From NCBI GenBank assembly GCA_032718565.1, contig JAVGVS010000010.1, positions 2,980,318 to 3,044,317 of the forward strand: DNA of 64,000 nucleotides, in the 5' to 3' direction. Shown piece after piece: positions 13,107 through 24,430 of the stretch. The notes under the pieces are model-generated. The model saw nothing but the letters and a program-made list of their open reading frames with translations. It was not told where the DNA came from and searched no databases. How positions within the stretch are numbered: the first letter of the stretch is position 1; each line of letters opens with the position of its first letter. Source of the stretch: Distichodus sexfasciatus (taxonomy: Eukaryota > Chordata > Actinopteri > Characiformes > Distichodontidae). A program made the translations under genes and the position numbers.

Positions 13107-14000
13107 AAAATGGATGTGATAGTGTCATCTTGTTAGCTGGCTAATATTTGAGTTTAGACTTTACCAAATTATGCAGTAGGCTAGGACTGGTATTGAACAT
13201 CCTCACTGTCTAAAAGTCTATGCCAAAGTTTCTCAAGCCCTGTTTTCTTGTCCTATTATTCCATCATAGATATACTCTATCTGCTAGGTTGGCTAATCAG
13301 TCGCATCAGCTGTGCTGTGGTTGTTGAAAATTGAACCAATACATAGGAATGAGGTTTAGAAAATCACGACTAGACCAATGTTTTCTAAGATATAGTACTG
13401 CATTGTTCCTGCCCTGCACATATTGGAGTTTCCCTTTAATCTGCACCCGATGTGAACTCATGCAGAGCTTTTTTAATAGCATGAGGTGTGTTTAAAGCTG
13501 AAAAAACACGAACTGTGCGGGGCAAGAGTGCTAAAGGGCCCATATTGGGAAGAAATAGCCTATCATGACTTAGTAATCTTGTAGTATAGTGAAAAATGGC
13601 TAGTTTGAGGGCATTGCTCCCTGTTCAGAGTTCCCTGATGCCTTGGCTGGATGTAGATATTAGAGCCAGAAAAGGCAGTCATCATTTCACCTAAGTGGAA
13701 AGTCAGAGAGAGTCATTTGTGAAGGGGCCTTCAAAAGTGAGCTGAAAAGACCCGAGTCATTATCCATAAGGCCCATAAAGTGTTCAGGCAGCGCCTTATG
13801 ATTCGATGCTGAGGTAAAAGTCATCCGTCAGTAATTGAGGCTGCTGACAAGCTGGATGAAGGTAATCGGTTATCTACGTGTGTTCCAGCGGAGAGCCAAG
13901 ACATGTGCAGAAAGAAAGCGGGGTGTGTGCACGACAAAGTCAGAGACAAAACCAGATTTTATGCATGATGATGCAGAGGAACACCATGTTTACATGAATA

Positions 14001-14185
14001 CACACACACACAAACACACACACACACACACACACACACGGTCTCTGTATTATTATCTTTGTGAGGTCTTTCCATAGGCTCCCATAATGACTAGATGTAT
14101 ATAATTTTACACCTACACCTAATCCTAACCCTAACCTTAATCTCAGTAACCAAATGCACATCTTTTACCTCTTTTAGTTTCTCAA
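14001..14185 (+). repeat. CA-bordered dispersed repeat R2, short copy
   Basis: A (CA)n tract (14001-14039) leads into TATTATTATCTTTGTGAGG, TTTACACCTACACCTAATCC and AGTAACCAAATGCACA. The same order of blocks appears in the longer copy at 32243-32598. The run of CCTAACCCTAACC inside it is part of this repeat, not telomere. Confidence 0.65.
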
Positions 14186-16010
14186 ATAAACCAACACAAG
14201 TCTTCCCAAATTCATAACAATTAACTCCCATAATTGCTTGAACTACTGAATACTACAATCCTCAACCTTCACAACCCTGTGAAATTTTCTCTTTCACAAT
14301 GCAAATTGTTTTTAATTGTTAATATTTTTTCCAACATGAAAATAAGAATTTTAGGTGAGTATGCCACTGTAAATTCATTCATTCAATTATTCATAATTTA
14401 TTTATATTATTAGTTTGCTGCTAGTAAAAAAAATAGTATCTTAATTCAAACATAAAGATACAATTCATAAATGACAGTTGGAATTAATAGAACACTAGTA
14501 TTTGTAACTGATGTACTAACATGCAAATGTATGTGATATTTTTCACGTTAATATCCTAAAGTGATAATTTGTAATTGTTATCTAGAGCTGATTATTTATT
14601 ATTAGTTATTATTTATTATTAGTCTGTATTGCAATACAAATGTCCAAATGGCATTAAAAATACACACTGCAGATGTATAGAATACAGATAATTAATATTT
14701 AATAAAATATTTTTTTATACTTTCTTATCTAGTACAGGTAATAAACTATCAAAAACATTAACATAGAAAAAATATGGGTAATTAAATAGCGAAAAAACGT
14801 AAAATAGAGCGGCTCCAGTTGTGAAGAAGATGATTATATATGTTTTGTTATTTAACTTTGTTGAGAAAACTGTTCTTTTCATGCACTAAATCATATTTTA
14901 ATGTGAAATATTCATGCACATCTATTATATCGGACCGGTTTTTGAAACGTCTTTTGAAAATGTCTCCCCCAGGTTTTGCATTCAAACTTTACATTATGCA
15001 GGCAGTCATGTTAGAATTCTGTGTGAATACTTTGCATCACTGGGAGGTATCTCAGGCCTCCTGCAGGGCCAGTTTCACAGATACGGAGCCCTTCTGAGCT
15101 GCGATGGCAACAGTGTCGAATACCAAGTGCTGAATCATATCTTCCTCAATTATGCCAAACAAAAATCACTGCTTCCCTACCGAAACTTGGCCTATTGTGT
15201 TCGCTGCAGGCTTGCGCACGTCAATCACTTACACTGCTTGCTATCCCCCTGGATGGGCTAAATGATTCATTTACCAAGTTGTGCTGGTGCCCAGCAGTGA
15301 TTGCCTCAGCTGCGTTTCGAGTCATCTGTATTTAGAAACCCTGGTACTGGAGTCTCAAGGTCAAAACTGACAGGGCAGAACAGCCGTTTCAGGCTCCAAC
15401 CTGTGCACCATGTACCGAGTACCATCAACTGCTGTTAATGTTGGTGAAACCCTGTTGCTTCAAGTCCAATAGCAGTCAACATCACACTGATGCAGGCCTC
15501 ATAAACATGGTGTGTGTGACTAGAGGTCCCAGCTGTGTTCTCTTTGGCTGTAAAGACCTAAAAACTCCATGATATGCCTTAGGCATTCTCAGAAGGAGAC
15601 ACCATTAAAATGGTGTAAAATACAGTTATAGTCTGATGTACATACTGTAGTATTTGATGCCAAATACATCCTTTCCTACATTGTCTTTTGACCATATGAT
15701 CAATAAGAGGTTGTTTGCCTGGTTTGTGTGTTCTGGGAATGGTTTACATAAGGATAGTATACAGACCTTTTACATTTATGGCTTCCAAGAGAAACAGAGA
15801 TGAATCAGATGCACTCAAAGCAGTTGTTTGAAATCCTGCGCTCACCCAGTGGGCAAATGACCTTCGGCCAGCACAGGTGAAGGGCACTGTGGGATTCCAA
15901 ATTTCATGTACATCAATGAACACCTGCTGCTTGCTGGCGAGGGGAACGCCATCATGTTCAGAAAGAACTAGTGTAGAAGTGCCCAAACTGGTATAAAGCC
16001 ACATAATTAA

Positions 16011-16205
16011 GGTGAGTTATTATTTCTCATTGTGAACACAGCACAGCACACCACACCACACAGTGCACCTCTGCATTGAGCAGCACTTGGGGACCATACC
16101 TTGGTCATGAGTACAACAGTGGCACCTTTACCGGTATGGGACTTGAACTGGTGACCCTCCCATCACAAGGTCAACTCCCTAACCGTTACGCTACCATCTG
16201 CCCCT
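16011..16205 (+). repeat. Dispersed repeat family R1, copy 2
   Basis: Contains TCATTGTGAACACAGCACAG, GAGCAGCACTTGGGGAC, TACCTTGGTCATGAGTAC and GTTACGCTACCATCTGCCCC in the same order and orientation as the other R1 copies. It ends about 190 bp before a tRNA-derived SINE. Confidence 0.65.
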
Positions 16206-16397
16206 AATTATAATCAGGAGAAATGTTGACCATCTCCCTTGATTAACAACGAAACGTATTTACTGTGTAGGGGGGTAGCTAACTAAAATTAGACATGTCA
16301 TTAACTTGTCTAATTTTTTCAGTAATTTGTCAGTAGTTATAATATTTTTATAATAACTATTAAACTTTTTTTTTTTTTTACAAATAGAGCTTACATC

Positions 16398-16700
16398 GGG
16401 CACGCTGGAGCAGTGGTTAACGCTGCCACGTCTCACAGTGAGAAGGTTCGGGGGTTCGACCCCTAGGTCAGCTGTAGGGCCTTTCTGTGTGGAGTTTGCA
16501 CTGGGGCCTCGGTTTCCTCCCACAGTCCAAAGGCATGCACTATAGTTTTATTCGGCGACTCTGAATTGGCACTGTGACGTGTGATTGTGTGAGTGCCCTC
16601 CGGTGTGTTGGCGCCTGCCCAGGGTTGGTCCCTGCCTTGAGCCCATAGTTCCCGGGATAGGCTCCGGTCCCCCAGCTCCCCCACCTCCCACTCCCACCAA
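16398..16700 (+). mobile_element. tRNA-derived SINE
   Basis: The head carries an RNA polymerase III A-box-like TGGAGCAGTGG (16406-16416) and a B-box-like GGTTCGACCCC (16453-16463). The body includes TCCTCCCACAGTCCAAAGGC, GGCGACTCTGAATTGGCAC, TGTTGGCGCCTGCCCAGGG and GGGATAGGCTCCGGTCCCC, a core widespread in fish genomes. The 3' end, with CT-rich sequence, is degraded. The body is shared with the truncated copy at 48561-48780. It does not encode a protein and would depend on LINE enzymes for copying. Confidence 0.75.
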
Positions 16701-18737
16701 TCCTCCCGCCTTAATTTCAATTACATAGTAAGTAGCCTGTGGCTTGATAGCTACTGTAAACGTTATACTGCTTATTTACATATGTCAGTGCCAATATGTA
16801 AGAGATAAACTTCATCTGTGATAAAGCAGCTATTTTGGGGCAGAGATGATGAGTCATTTATAGAGCAGGCTTGCTCTCAGCTTTTGTTAAGAGCACTGTT
16901 CCTTTTATATATGGGTCTCATCAAAGGGCAGGGCGCCTCTGACTTCTGTTTAACTTCATCCTCTTCGTAACGTTTATTTTAGCACCTTGTCACTGTGGTT
17001 ACACTGTTCAGACAACACGATACATGTGCTTGGAGGCTTTTATAGAATTAGAAAACTATTACCTAATAACAAAACAAAACACTGGGTTAAGAAAATACTA
17101 CATTTCAACCGTTTTTAATCCTGCTTATGGCATTCTCTTTAGGGCTGCCATTTTATGAAACATGTAATGTATAGCCTCAGAGAAGTCAAGATCTCTCTGT
17201 GGCTTGACTCTAATTACAAACCAAGTGCACACTCAGTTTTGACAATGGTCTAATAATCAGGCGGAGATGATCAGAACCATGACCTGTGCCACTGAAAAGC
17301 AGCAGCACTGAAATGTAATTAAAGCTGCCTGACTCTGGCTGTGGAAGGTCATGCATACACCTCACTCCCTTTATCTTACCCATCCACATTTAAACACCAC
17401 TCACTACAGCCTGCAGTGTCAATGTGTTCAGTCTCTTCTTAATTTATTCCTGTGGTCATTCATTTAATGGTGAATATAATCAAGCTTTTCCACATTAGAG
17501 CCACATTTCTGACATCACCAGTGTTGAGCTGATTACTCTGATTAGCATTAATATGGCTTTTTCTTTAACAGAAGTAGGCAGTGAACGGGTTTGTGCAAAA
17601 TACTAAAAGATGATAAGGTTTACAGCCTATGATGTATGCAATCCACTCTGTTCTTTTTCTATTTCTGGGGAAGTGGCTTTATTCAGGCAAACCGCATAAC
17701 CAACTTATTATACAAAAATTCAGTTTTTTCATCTGTGTTTGCAAATGCACACGTGTACTTCTAAGTGATGTGAATGTGAATATAACAATTTGAGACCGTA
17801 TATAAAAAACTCACCAGTCATTAGGACATATGAAATTATTAAGTTCTAATGAGAATTTCATGTGAAATTTAATGCAGTGAACAGACTGAAAACTCACATC
17901 ATGACAGGTCTGGTAAGCAACCCAACAGCACAGATTGAGAAATATTCAATTGTTGCATGTTTTAAAAGTCTAGGGTTAGATACTCAAGCTGAAATAATTG
18001 AGATTATTCATTTTCATAAGTTTTGTGCATTGTTGCCGATTAGATTACAAAGAGAAAAGGTGTTTTTTTTTTATTTTTTTGAGAGGTTATCACTTGTTTT
18101 CCTAGTGATAGTTCTGCCAACTTGCTCTTTGTGGTACTGTGCTGACAGGCTGACAGAGAGGTGCGAAGCTTAAAAAGAGACCCATGGTTGTTTTACTTGC
18201 CATGCTTCACTCTTGTTTTGTGAGGAGCAAGGACCATATCAATATTTCAAATCTAAGTGTATATAGGCTGCCTGGTGAAAAGATTACATCACATATAGAC
18301 ACAGTTGGACATTTTGGCCTTGTCATCAGTTTGAAGTCGAGGTAGAGACCCTTAGAAAAGAGCCCAACATAGATATATAGTAGACAGCAACAAACGGCTT
18401 AGATATGATGAAGAGAAACTCAATACTCAATATCAACTAATTAATCTTAATTATTTAACTGATTATTTAACTTATTTAAGTGGAAATCAAATAGGATGGA
18501 AAATCACTAAGTTTATTTTGTCAGTGCACCATCACTTTATCCACCATAAAATCTGCATGGATCAACATGACAAATGACAGGAGTTTGAAGGGTTTATGAA
18601 GAAAGTATGATTATATGTCTAGTAAGAGCATGTTCTATTTGCAAAGCAGCTAGCCCAGAAATTGGAAGACACTCAAGTTAAAAAATGTCTTCTTGAGATT
18701 CGGATGCCTGAATCAGTTATTTCTGTAACGTAGCGTA

Positions 18738-18740
<3 letters not shown>

Positions 18741-18802
<62 letters not shown>

Positions 18803-18826
18803 ATATCTATATCTATATCTATATCT

Positions 18827-18873
<47 letters not shown>
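18741..18873. repeat. Compound microsatellite (ATCT)n-(ATCTAT)n-(AT)n
   Basis: About fifteen ATCT units run from 18741 to 18800, then degenerate into ATCTAT units to about 18845 and pure AT to 18873. The gradual unit change suggests successive slippage expansions. Likely highly polymorphic. Confidence 0.95.
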
Positions 18874-18879
<6 letters not shown>

Positions 18880-20654
18880 CAGTATATATATGTGGCATCT
18901 ATGTTTACTTCAATGTGAAACAGAACCTATACAGTTTTAGCTCTGAACCAAATCAGTGTTATTTTCCATCTTGGCCTTGTCACCTGTCCAGAATATGCTG
19001 TGACCCACCTATGTAAGGGTCATGGATGGAGAAAGTAGACCACAATTCACATTGTCTCTGCCTTGCTTAGAATATTCTGTGCCTCTTTTTTTTTTTTTTT
19101 GTTACATACAAGATAGTACATTGTCTTGCAGGCTTGCGCTTACATGAGGTGGGGCAAGAACGCAAGACTGTCCAGCAGATTGTATGCAGAGAACAAAGGA
19201 TGCCATGTGAGATTGAAGCTATGTTTATTTAACTTTCTGTTCACAGTGTCTGCTGTTAATTGCACAATACAGTATTTGTTGCAATTAATGTTTACCTTCA
19301 GCCCTATTTGTTCTCACTGCTGCACATTCTGATACGTAAAGGTGTTGTGTACAATATCTATTTGGTTGTTAATCATCATCATTTCCAAACTGCTTTAGTG
19401 ATGCAGTGTAAGTCTATGTATAAAGCAGGCAAACAAATTCAACATAACATGTAAAACAAGTGACTAATAGTTTGCATTTGAGTGCAGTTAAAGATTAAAA
19501 GATTAGCTTCCCCCTCAGGTTTAAACCAGCTTTCTTATTGTTGTTGTTCAGCAAAAGGAGACAAAGAGTCTTTGATAAGACCACAGAGCTGGCTTAAGTG
19601 TAAGGTACAAAATATGCACATGAAAAATAAGCAAAGCAGGCTATGACTGAGCAGAAATGTTGATGAGGAAGCATCAGTTTGACCATCAAAATAAAGAAGA
19701 TGGACGAATTTGCAAATGCGTCATGACAGTCTGATAAGTGTGACAAAAGAGTCCCCGGACAAAAATAATTGCAACGTTCCTTGATGGTCCTCTGACACGG
19801 TCACTTAATCTGCTGCACAGTGAGAAACAAAACAAAGCTTCTTAAAATCCCTCCATCATCCCTTTCTGAGCTCATTTACTCCTCAGGCCTTATCTGTTTA
19901 TTTCCATTCTTGTTTCAGTTTGTGCATTTCCAGGTCTGTCTACATTTTAGTATACATTTGTATGATGTTTAACAGGATTAATCTATATTAATGCTGTTTG
20001 TAAGCTGATTGCCTGACTGATTCCTGTGGTTATGTAATGGCTCTCTCATTAGCAAAACTAGTGTTTGTGACTAACTTTGAAAGAAAATCCCCAACAATGG
20101 AAGCTGTTGTTTTGAGATATTCTTGTATAATGAAGGAAAGACACTGGCATCATGTTCTCTTTTAATAAGAACTGTCATTTACATATAGATTTTTGCTTTC
20201 TTCAGTGACAGTATTGAAAGTAAGAAACTGTTTCAGTGTGGTATTTTTAATTCCTCCTAAAACATCAATAAAACAAGACTAAAGCTCTAATATTTTACAA
20301 CATTAGTCCATGTCATTGTGACCCTGTCGATTATGACTCCCAGAGGTATGTTTTGTAAGATGTAGATTTCTACTTGTATGTTTTTGGAGACATTTATTCC
20401 ATTAAAGCACTCGTTAAGGTAGATGTATTTTACATTTTGGTTGGACTACATTTCTTTAGTATCATGTTTTTTGAAAGATTTAGTGTAAACGGAAAATGTA
20501 ACACTTGAGATTTTGATGTTGGTAAAGCATAATTAAGTTGATTTCTTCTTTATATCTCACAAAAAGTCAAACCATGACACGTTATCTCCATTCTTGCTCA
20601 AGTTAAACACTTTTTTCTTTACACGTTTTTCCAGCCTGCCGCTTGTCTCTTATA

Positions 20655-20668
20655 CTGCCCTCTGGTGG
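20655..20668 (-). promoter_or_regulatory. CTCF consensus match, reverse orientation
   Basis: CTGCCCTCTGGTGG is the exact reverse complement of a sequence fitting CCASYAGRKGGCRS at all 14 positions. It lies in the gene-free interval about 1.4 kb beyond the proposed 3' end of the trib1 pseudogene. Together with the forward motif at 5387 it forms a convergent pair around lratd2. Confidence 0.55.
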
Positions 20669-22047
20669 TTAATATTATCTTCCTGAAGACATTTAGTTTA
20701 ATTCAAAAGGTGATTTTTACAATTCTGTTTCTTGAAAGTGAATATATGTCAGTCAGGATTTTAGTTACATTTTCAATACCCATACCCAAAATCGAGTTGG
20801 TAAAATTCACTAACTGCAGTTTCTTAAATAAACACATGGCGGCGACAAAACCTTTACAAACAAGTGTCACGGTTTTTATCTTAAAGCACATCAGATTTAA
20901 GACATCGAATGCTTTTCATAAATATAACAAAAACAGTGAACAGTACCCATCTGTTCTCTACAGCGTTAATTCACTGATCATTTGTATTCATTTCATTTGC
21001 GTATTTTTGTTTGTTCTCTTTAGCCACCATAGGAAGTAACCTGTAATCTCTCTGATGTTATACTTAACGCAAACACAGAAATATTGCAGTCTCCGTGATG
21101 AAAATGATAGTAGCATGAATCTAACAGCTGATTTCGAGCGAAATGTAGATGCAGAAACATTTTACAATGCTGAAGAGGAAGTTATGGATTTGGGGCTATA
21201 AAACTAACGAGGTCTGAAATATGTTTCTTATAATTTATGAACTGAATACAATCTTTTTGAATTTACCCAGGTCATAAACATGTCATATGTGTATTACACA
21301 AATTTACTACCTTTATAAAAAAGACATTTCATATCCCAAACCTATGTTATTTATGTAAAAATGTTCTAAAAGTATATATATATATTTTAACTAATTTATT
21401 TATTTCCAACTATTAAAAAAAATATTTTTTCTAATACACATATACTCTTATGGGACCTCTTGGTAGCTTTGCATGGTAACGCACACACAGAATGAGGCAG
21501 CAGCAGAGCTCTTTATACGTGTGTTACCCAAAGCTGGCCCTGACATGTTAGACAATCACATCCGTGGCGTGCGACGCCACTTGGCAGCTTCCCAGCAACA
21601 GAGATGCTTCGGTGACCCTGTTGATAGCTAATCCAGGCCTAATCAGCAGCTTACGCAAGGTGCTATGAACCCGTAACAGACTTCGACAAATGCCTGACTC
21701 TCTACATCATAATGCTAGTTTTCTTTTCCAGTCCTGCAGGACTTAGCAGTGGAAGACACTTTTACCTGCAAATCACTAAAATGCTGTATTGACACATTAT
21801 CCAAGTGAAGCCTGCAGGCGGAGAGAAAATGATTGAGAAGAAATGAAATAATTTGGTAGGAGAGCGTCAAGAGGTGAATTTACTGTTGTTGAAAAGCAGG
21901 AGTGTCTACCTGCCTTCTGGCATTTTTTCCTCCGGTCTAAAGCTATTATGGGGCTAATACTATTCAGGTCTCTTCAATACTTGTTTTAAATCAATCTGAC
22001 AGTAAACACTTTGACCGAGTCAAAAACAAAGTTAAATATGGAAAAGA

Positions 22048-23589
22048 TTTATTCAATCTGTTCACACACACAGAATGTACATATTTACATGTTTTCTTTT
22101 TAAAATTATTCTTTTTTTCTTAGACCCTCTTGGTCTAGCCTCGAGGCTGTGTCACAGATACACAATTCACAGTGCAATATAGACTTTGCGCACCCGTGTC
22201 AGTGTTCTCAGTGTGCCACATGCGTGTGATAGACGTTGTGTCCGACAAACCACCTCAGAATGTTATTATCTCGGTGCTTTGCCTCAGAGGTAACATACAG
22301 TACTACGTCTCATAACAGAGATTGAGACAACATTGGAGCCTCCAAAAACACAGATCTATACTTTCAGCTGAGGTTTTTGTGGGTTCTTTTCGCTCTGGTT
22401 TACAGTGGAATGAAAGTAAAAAAAAACATGTACAGTCAAACAGTAATCTTATCCTTTTCCACTTCTCTTTTAAAGTTTTACGCTTTACTCACAACCACAT
22501 CTTGGTTAAAACCATTTGTGATCAAAAGGCCTTATATTTGATCAATTTTGATGAATGTGATAAACTATTTTTTCATTAATTACACAAGTGTAATTTTGTG
22601 AAAACAGCAGAATGTTGTGGTTTCATAATTTGCAAGGCATATTTGAACTTGTTGAATGGAACATTATTACAAAGCCATTAATGATTTAGTTAGCTGATGC
22701 CAGTTTTGGGGAAGTAGTATAATTATAAAACTACAGGTTAGAATTCATGTGGCTAAGCCTCCCGTATTATGAAACCTTCTCAGAGTTCAAGTACATGAAC
22801 ACAGCTTTGACCAATAGGTCCAGCTAGTATGCAGATGTGTGCCGACTTTACTCACATCATACGTAAGACACATTTTAAACAAAAACCCCAGCATCATCGT
22901 TTTAAACAGACTCTAGCTATCATAATTACCTGGTGAATTTAATTAAGGACTCTGAATATACACTTTGAAAGTAAGGCATGTTCAATACTAGCAATGGCAG
23001 TGGTCAGATGTGTTGATGTCACTGTTGCCAATGACTAGGCCACAGAATGTCCTACCATTTCACACGGCCACTTTTCAACACATTGGCACATTCTAGAGAG
23101 TGACAGGCATATTCACCAGTCAGGATCAGTGTACTTGTGGGTGTTTTGTGTATAAAACGTTTTTTGAGCCCATTTTCAAAACAAGACAATGACCCTCTGG
23201 TGCTATTGTCATCCGTGACTGAGTCAGCGAGTGCCTCTGGTTTGGAGAGTGTGAGTAAGAGCTGATTCAGGCCTTTGTTCCTCCCCCCTCTTTAGCTAAT
23301 GTGTTTTAAGTCCTCGGGACTTGGCTGAGGTTTGTCTTCTTAACAACACGTGACAGTTCCCCCCCTGTGTGTCCTGCCTCAGGATTCACTTCATACTCAT
23401 AATCCGATACAAGCAGATATTAGCACCAAATCCTTCCAGCACACCACACGCTTGTGGCGCCCTCAGCCTGGAGTCACGGGTGATACAGTACTTTGAATGC
23501 ATGCACCAATGTTTCAACAATGTGTGAAATCAAACAACCAAGTTCCAAACTGCGTTGGTGGTGGCGGTAGTGATGGTGTTGGGAGATTG
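22048..23589 (-). other. trib1: Former 3' UTR of the trib1 copy
   Basis: Follows the TGA stop codon of the Tribbles reading frame on the minus strand. The first plausible AATAAA on that strand is at 22048-22053, giving about 1.5 kb, similar to the long 3' UTR of vertebrate TRIB1. It contains no other recognisable feature. Whether it is still transcribed is unknown. Confidence 0.4.
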
Positions 23590-24119
23590 TCAGCAGAAGA
23601 GCTGATCGTCTAACTCCACCTCAACCTGAGGCACTATTTGCTCCGGAGAGCCGACTTCTTGCTCTGCCATGTCAGTGTCCTGTGTGCTACTGCGAAACCA
23701 TGCATGGATGAGGACTTCTGCCGCGGTCAGCCTCTCGTGAGGCTCTCTCCGCAGAAGGCTTCTCAAAAAACTTGCTCCAGCGCCGAGGAGGAATAAGCCT
23801 TCAGGCCAGGCCAATATGTACTTAGCGGATTACGGAAACAGGGTGGCAGGGGTCACGTGTAAGTGGAAGGGAGTGGCGTCACCTGTGAGCATGGTGTGCA
23901 GCATGACTCCAAGGCTCCAGGCGTCTGCCTGCTTGCCCGAGTAGTTCCCTGCACCGCTTAGGATCTTCAGGGCTGACGTAAGCTGGGCAGCCGTGGGTGT
24001 CGGACATGGAGTCGTCCTCTCCTGTTAGGATTCGACAGTCCTCCAGACCCTCCAGTTTCACTTGGGTCCTAAAACCAAACAAATCATGGTCAATGTAAAG
24101 GTAGCAACAATACATTTGA

Positions 24120-24430
24120 AGCCTTTATCAGACTCTTATATCCAGATTGGCTTACATTTTCTGATTACAGAGAGAGAGGCAGTAGGATAGTGGCAGACTA
24201 GAACCCAGAACTCTTAGTCCATAAGTGAATCTCATAACTTTGGACTACCATCACCCATAAATGGACGCCCTTATCAAAGTGTCTTACATTTCCAAATTAC
24301 AGAAACGAGCACCTCTGGGTTAAGGTTCTTGCTCAATAGTGTTAGGGCTGGTGTAAAAATGTCAGGCTTGAACCCAGAACTCCTGATCTGAAGGTGAATA
24401 TCCCAGCTACAGCATCACCCTATTAATGGA
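24120..24430 (+). repeat. trib1: Degraded teleost repeat R3, two tandem units, in trib1 intron 2
   Basis: Two related units, about 24120-24250 and 24255-24430, share CCTTATCA, a CTTACATTT block, and AACCCAGAACTC with similar spacing. The same pattern occurs at 40590-40795. It is a common fish short repeat type that I cannot name with certainty. It does not touch the exons. Confidence 0.5.

Larger units (their letters stand above)
8736..22030. other. Gene-free interval between lratd2 and the trib1 pseudogene
   Basis: No exon, RNA gene or protein-like frame was found on either strand. Open frames here are short and low in complexity. The repeats, SINE, microsatellite and CTCF-like motif are listed separately; the rest is AT-rich single-copy-looking sequence. 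In mammals the corresponding lratd2-trib1 region is rich in distal enhancers, so some of this may be regulatory, but nothing in the sequence alone proves it. Confidence 0.6.

Noticed and set aside
14115..14140. Telomere-like CCTAACCCTAACC
   Set aside because: It is inside the dispersed repeat R2, which occurs again at 32 kb in the same context.
14914..15261. 115-codon plus-strand frame between lratd2 and trib1
   Set aside because: No recognisable domain, no splice support, and two overlapping frames of similar length; best seen as chance.
16398..16470. A functional tRNA gene
   Set aside because: The A- and B-box-like parts are present but the cloverleaf cannot be drawn and the sequence continues into a SINE core.
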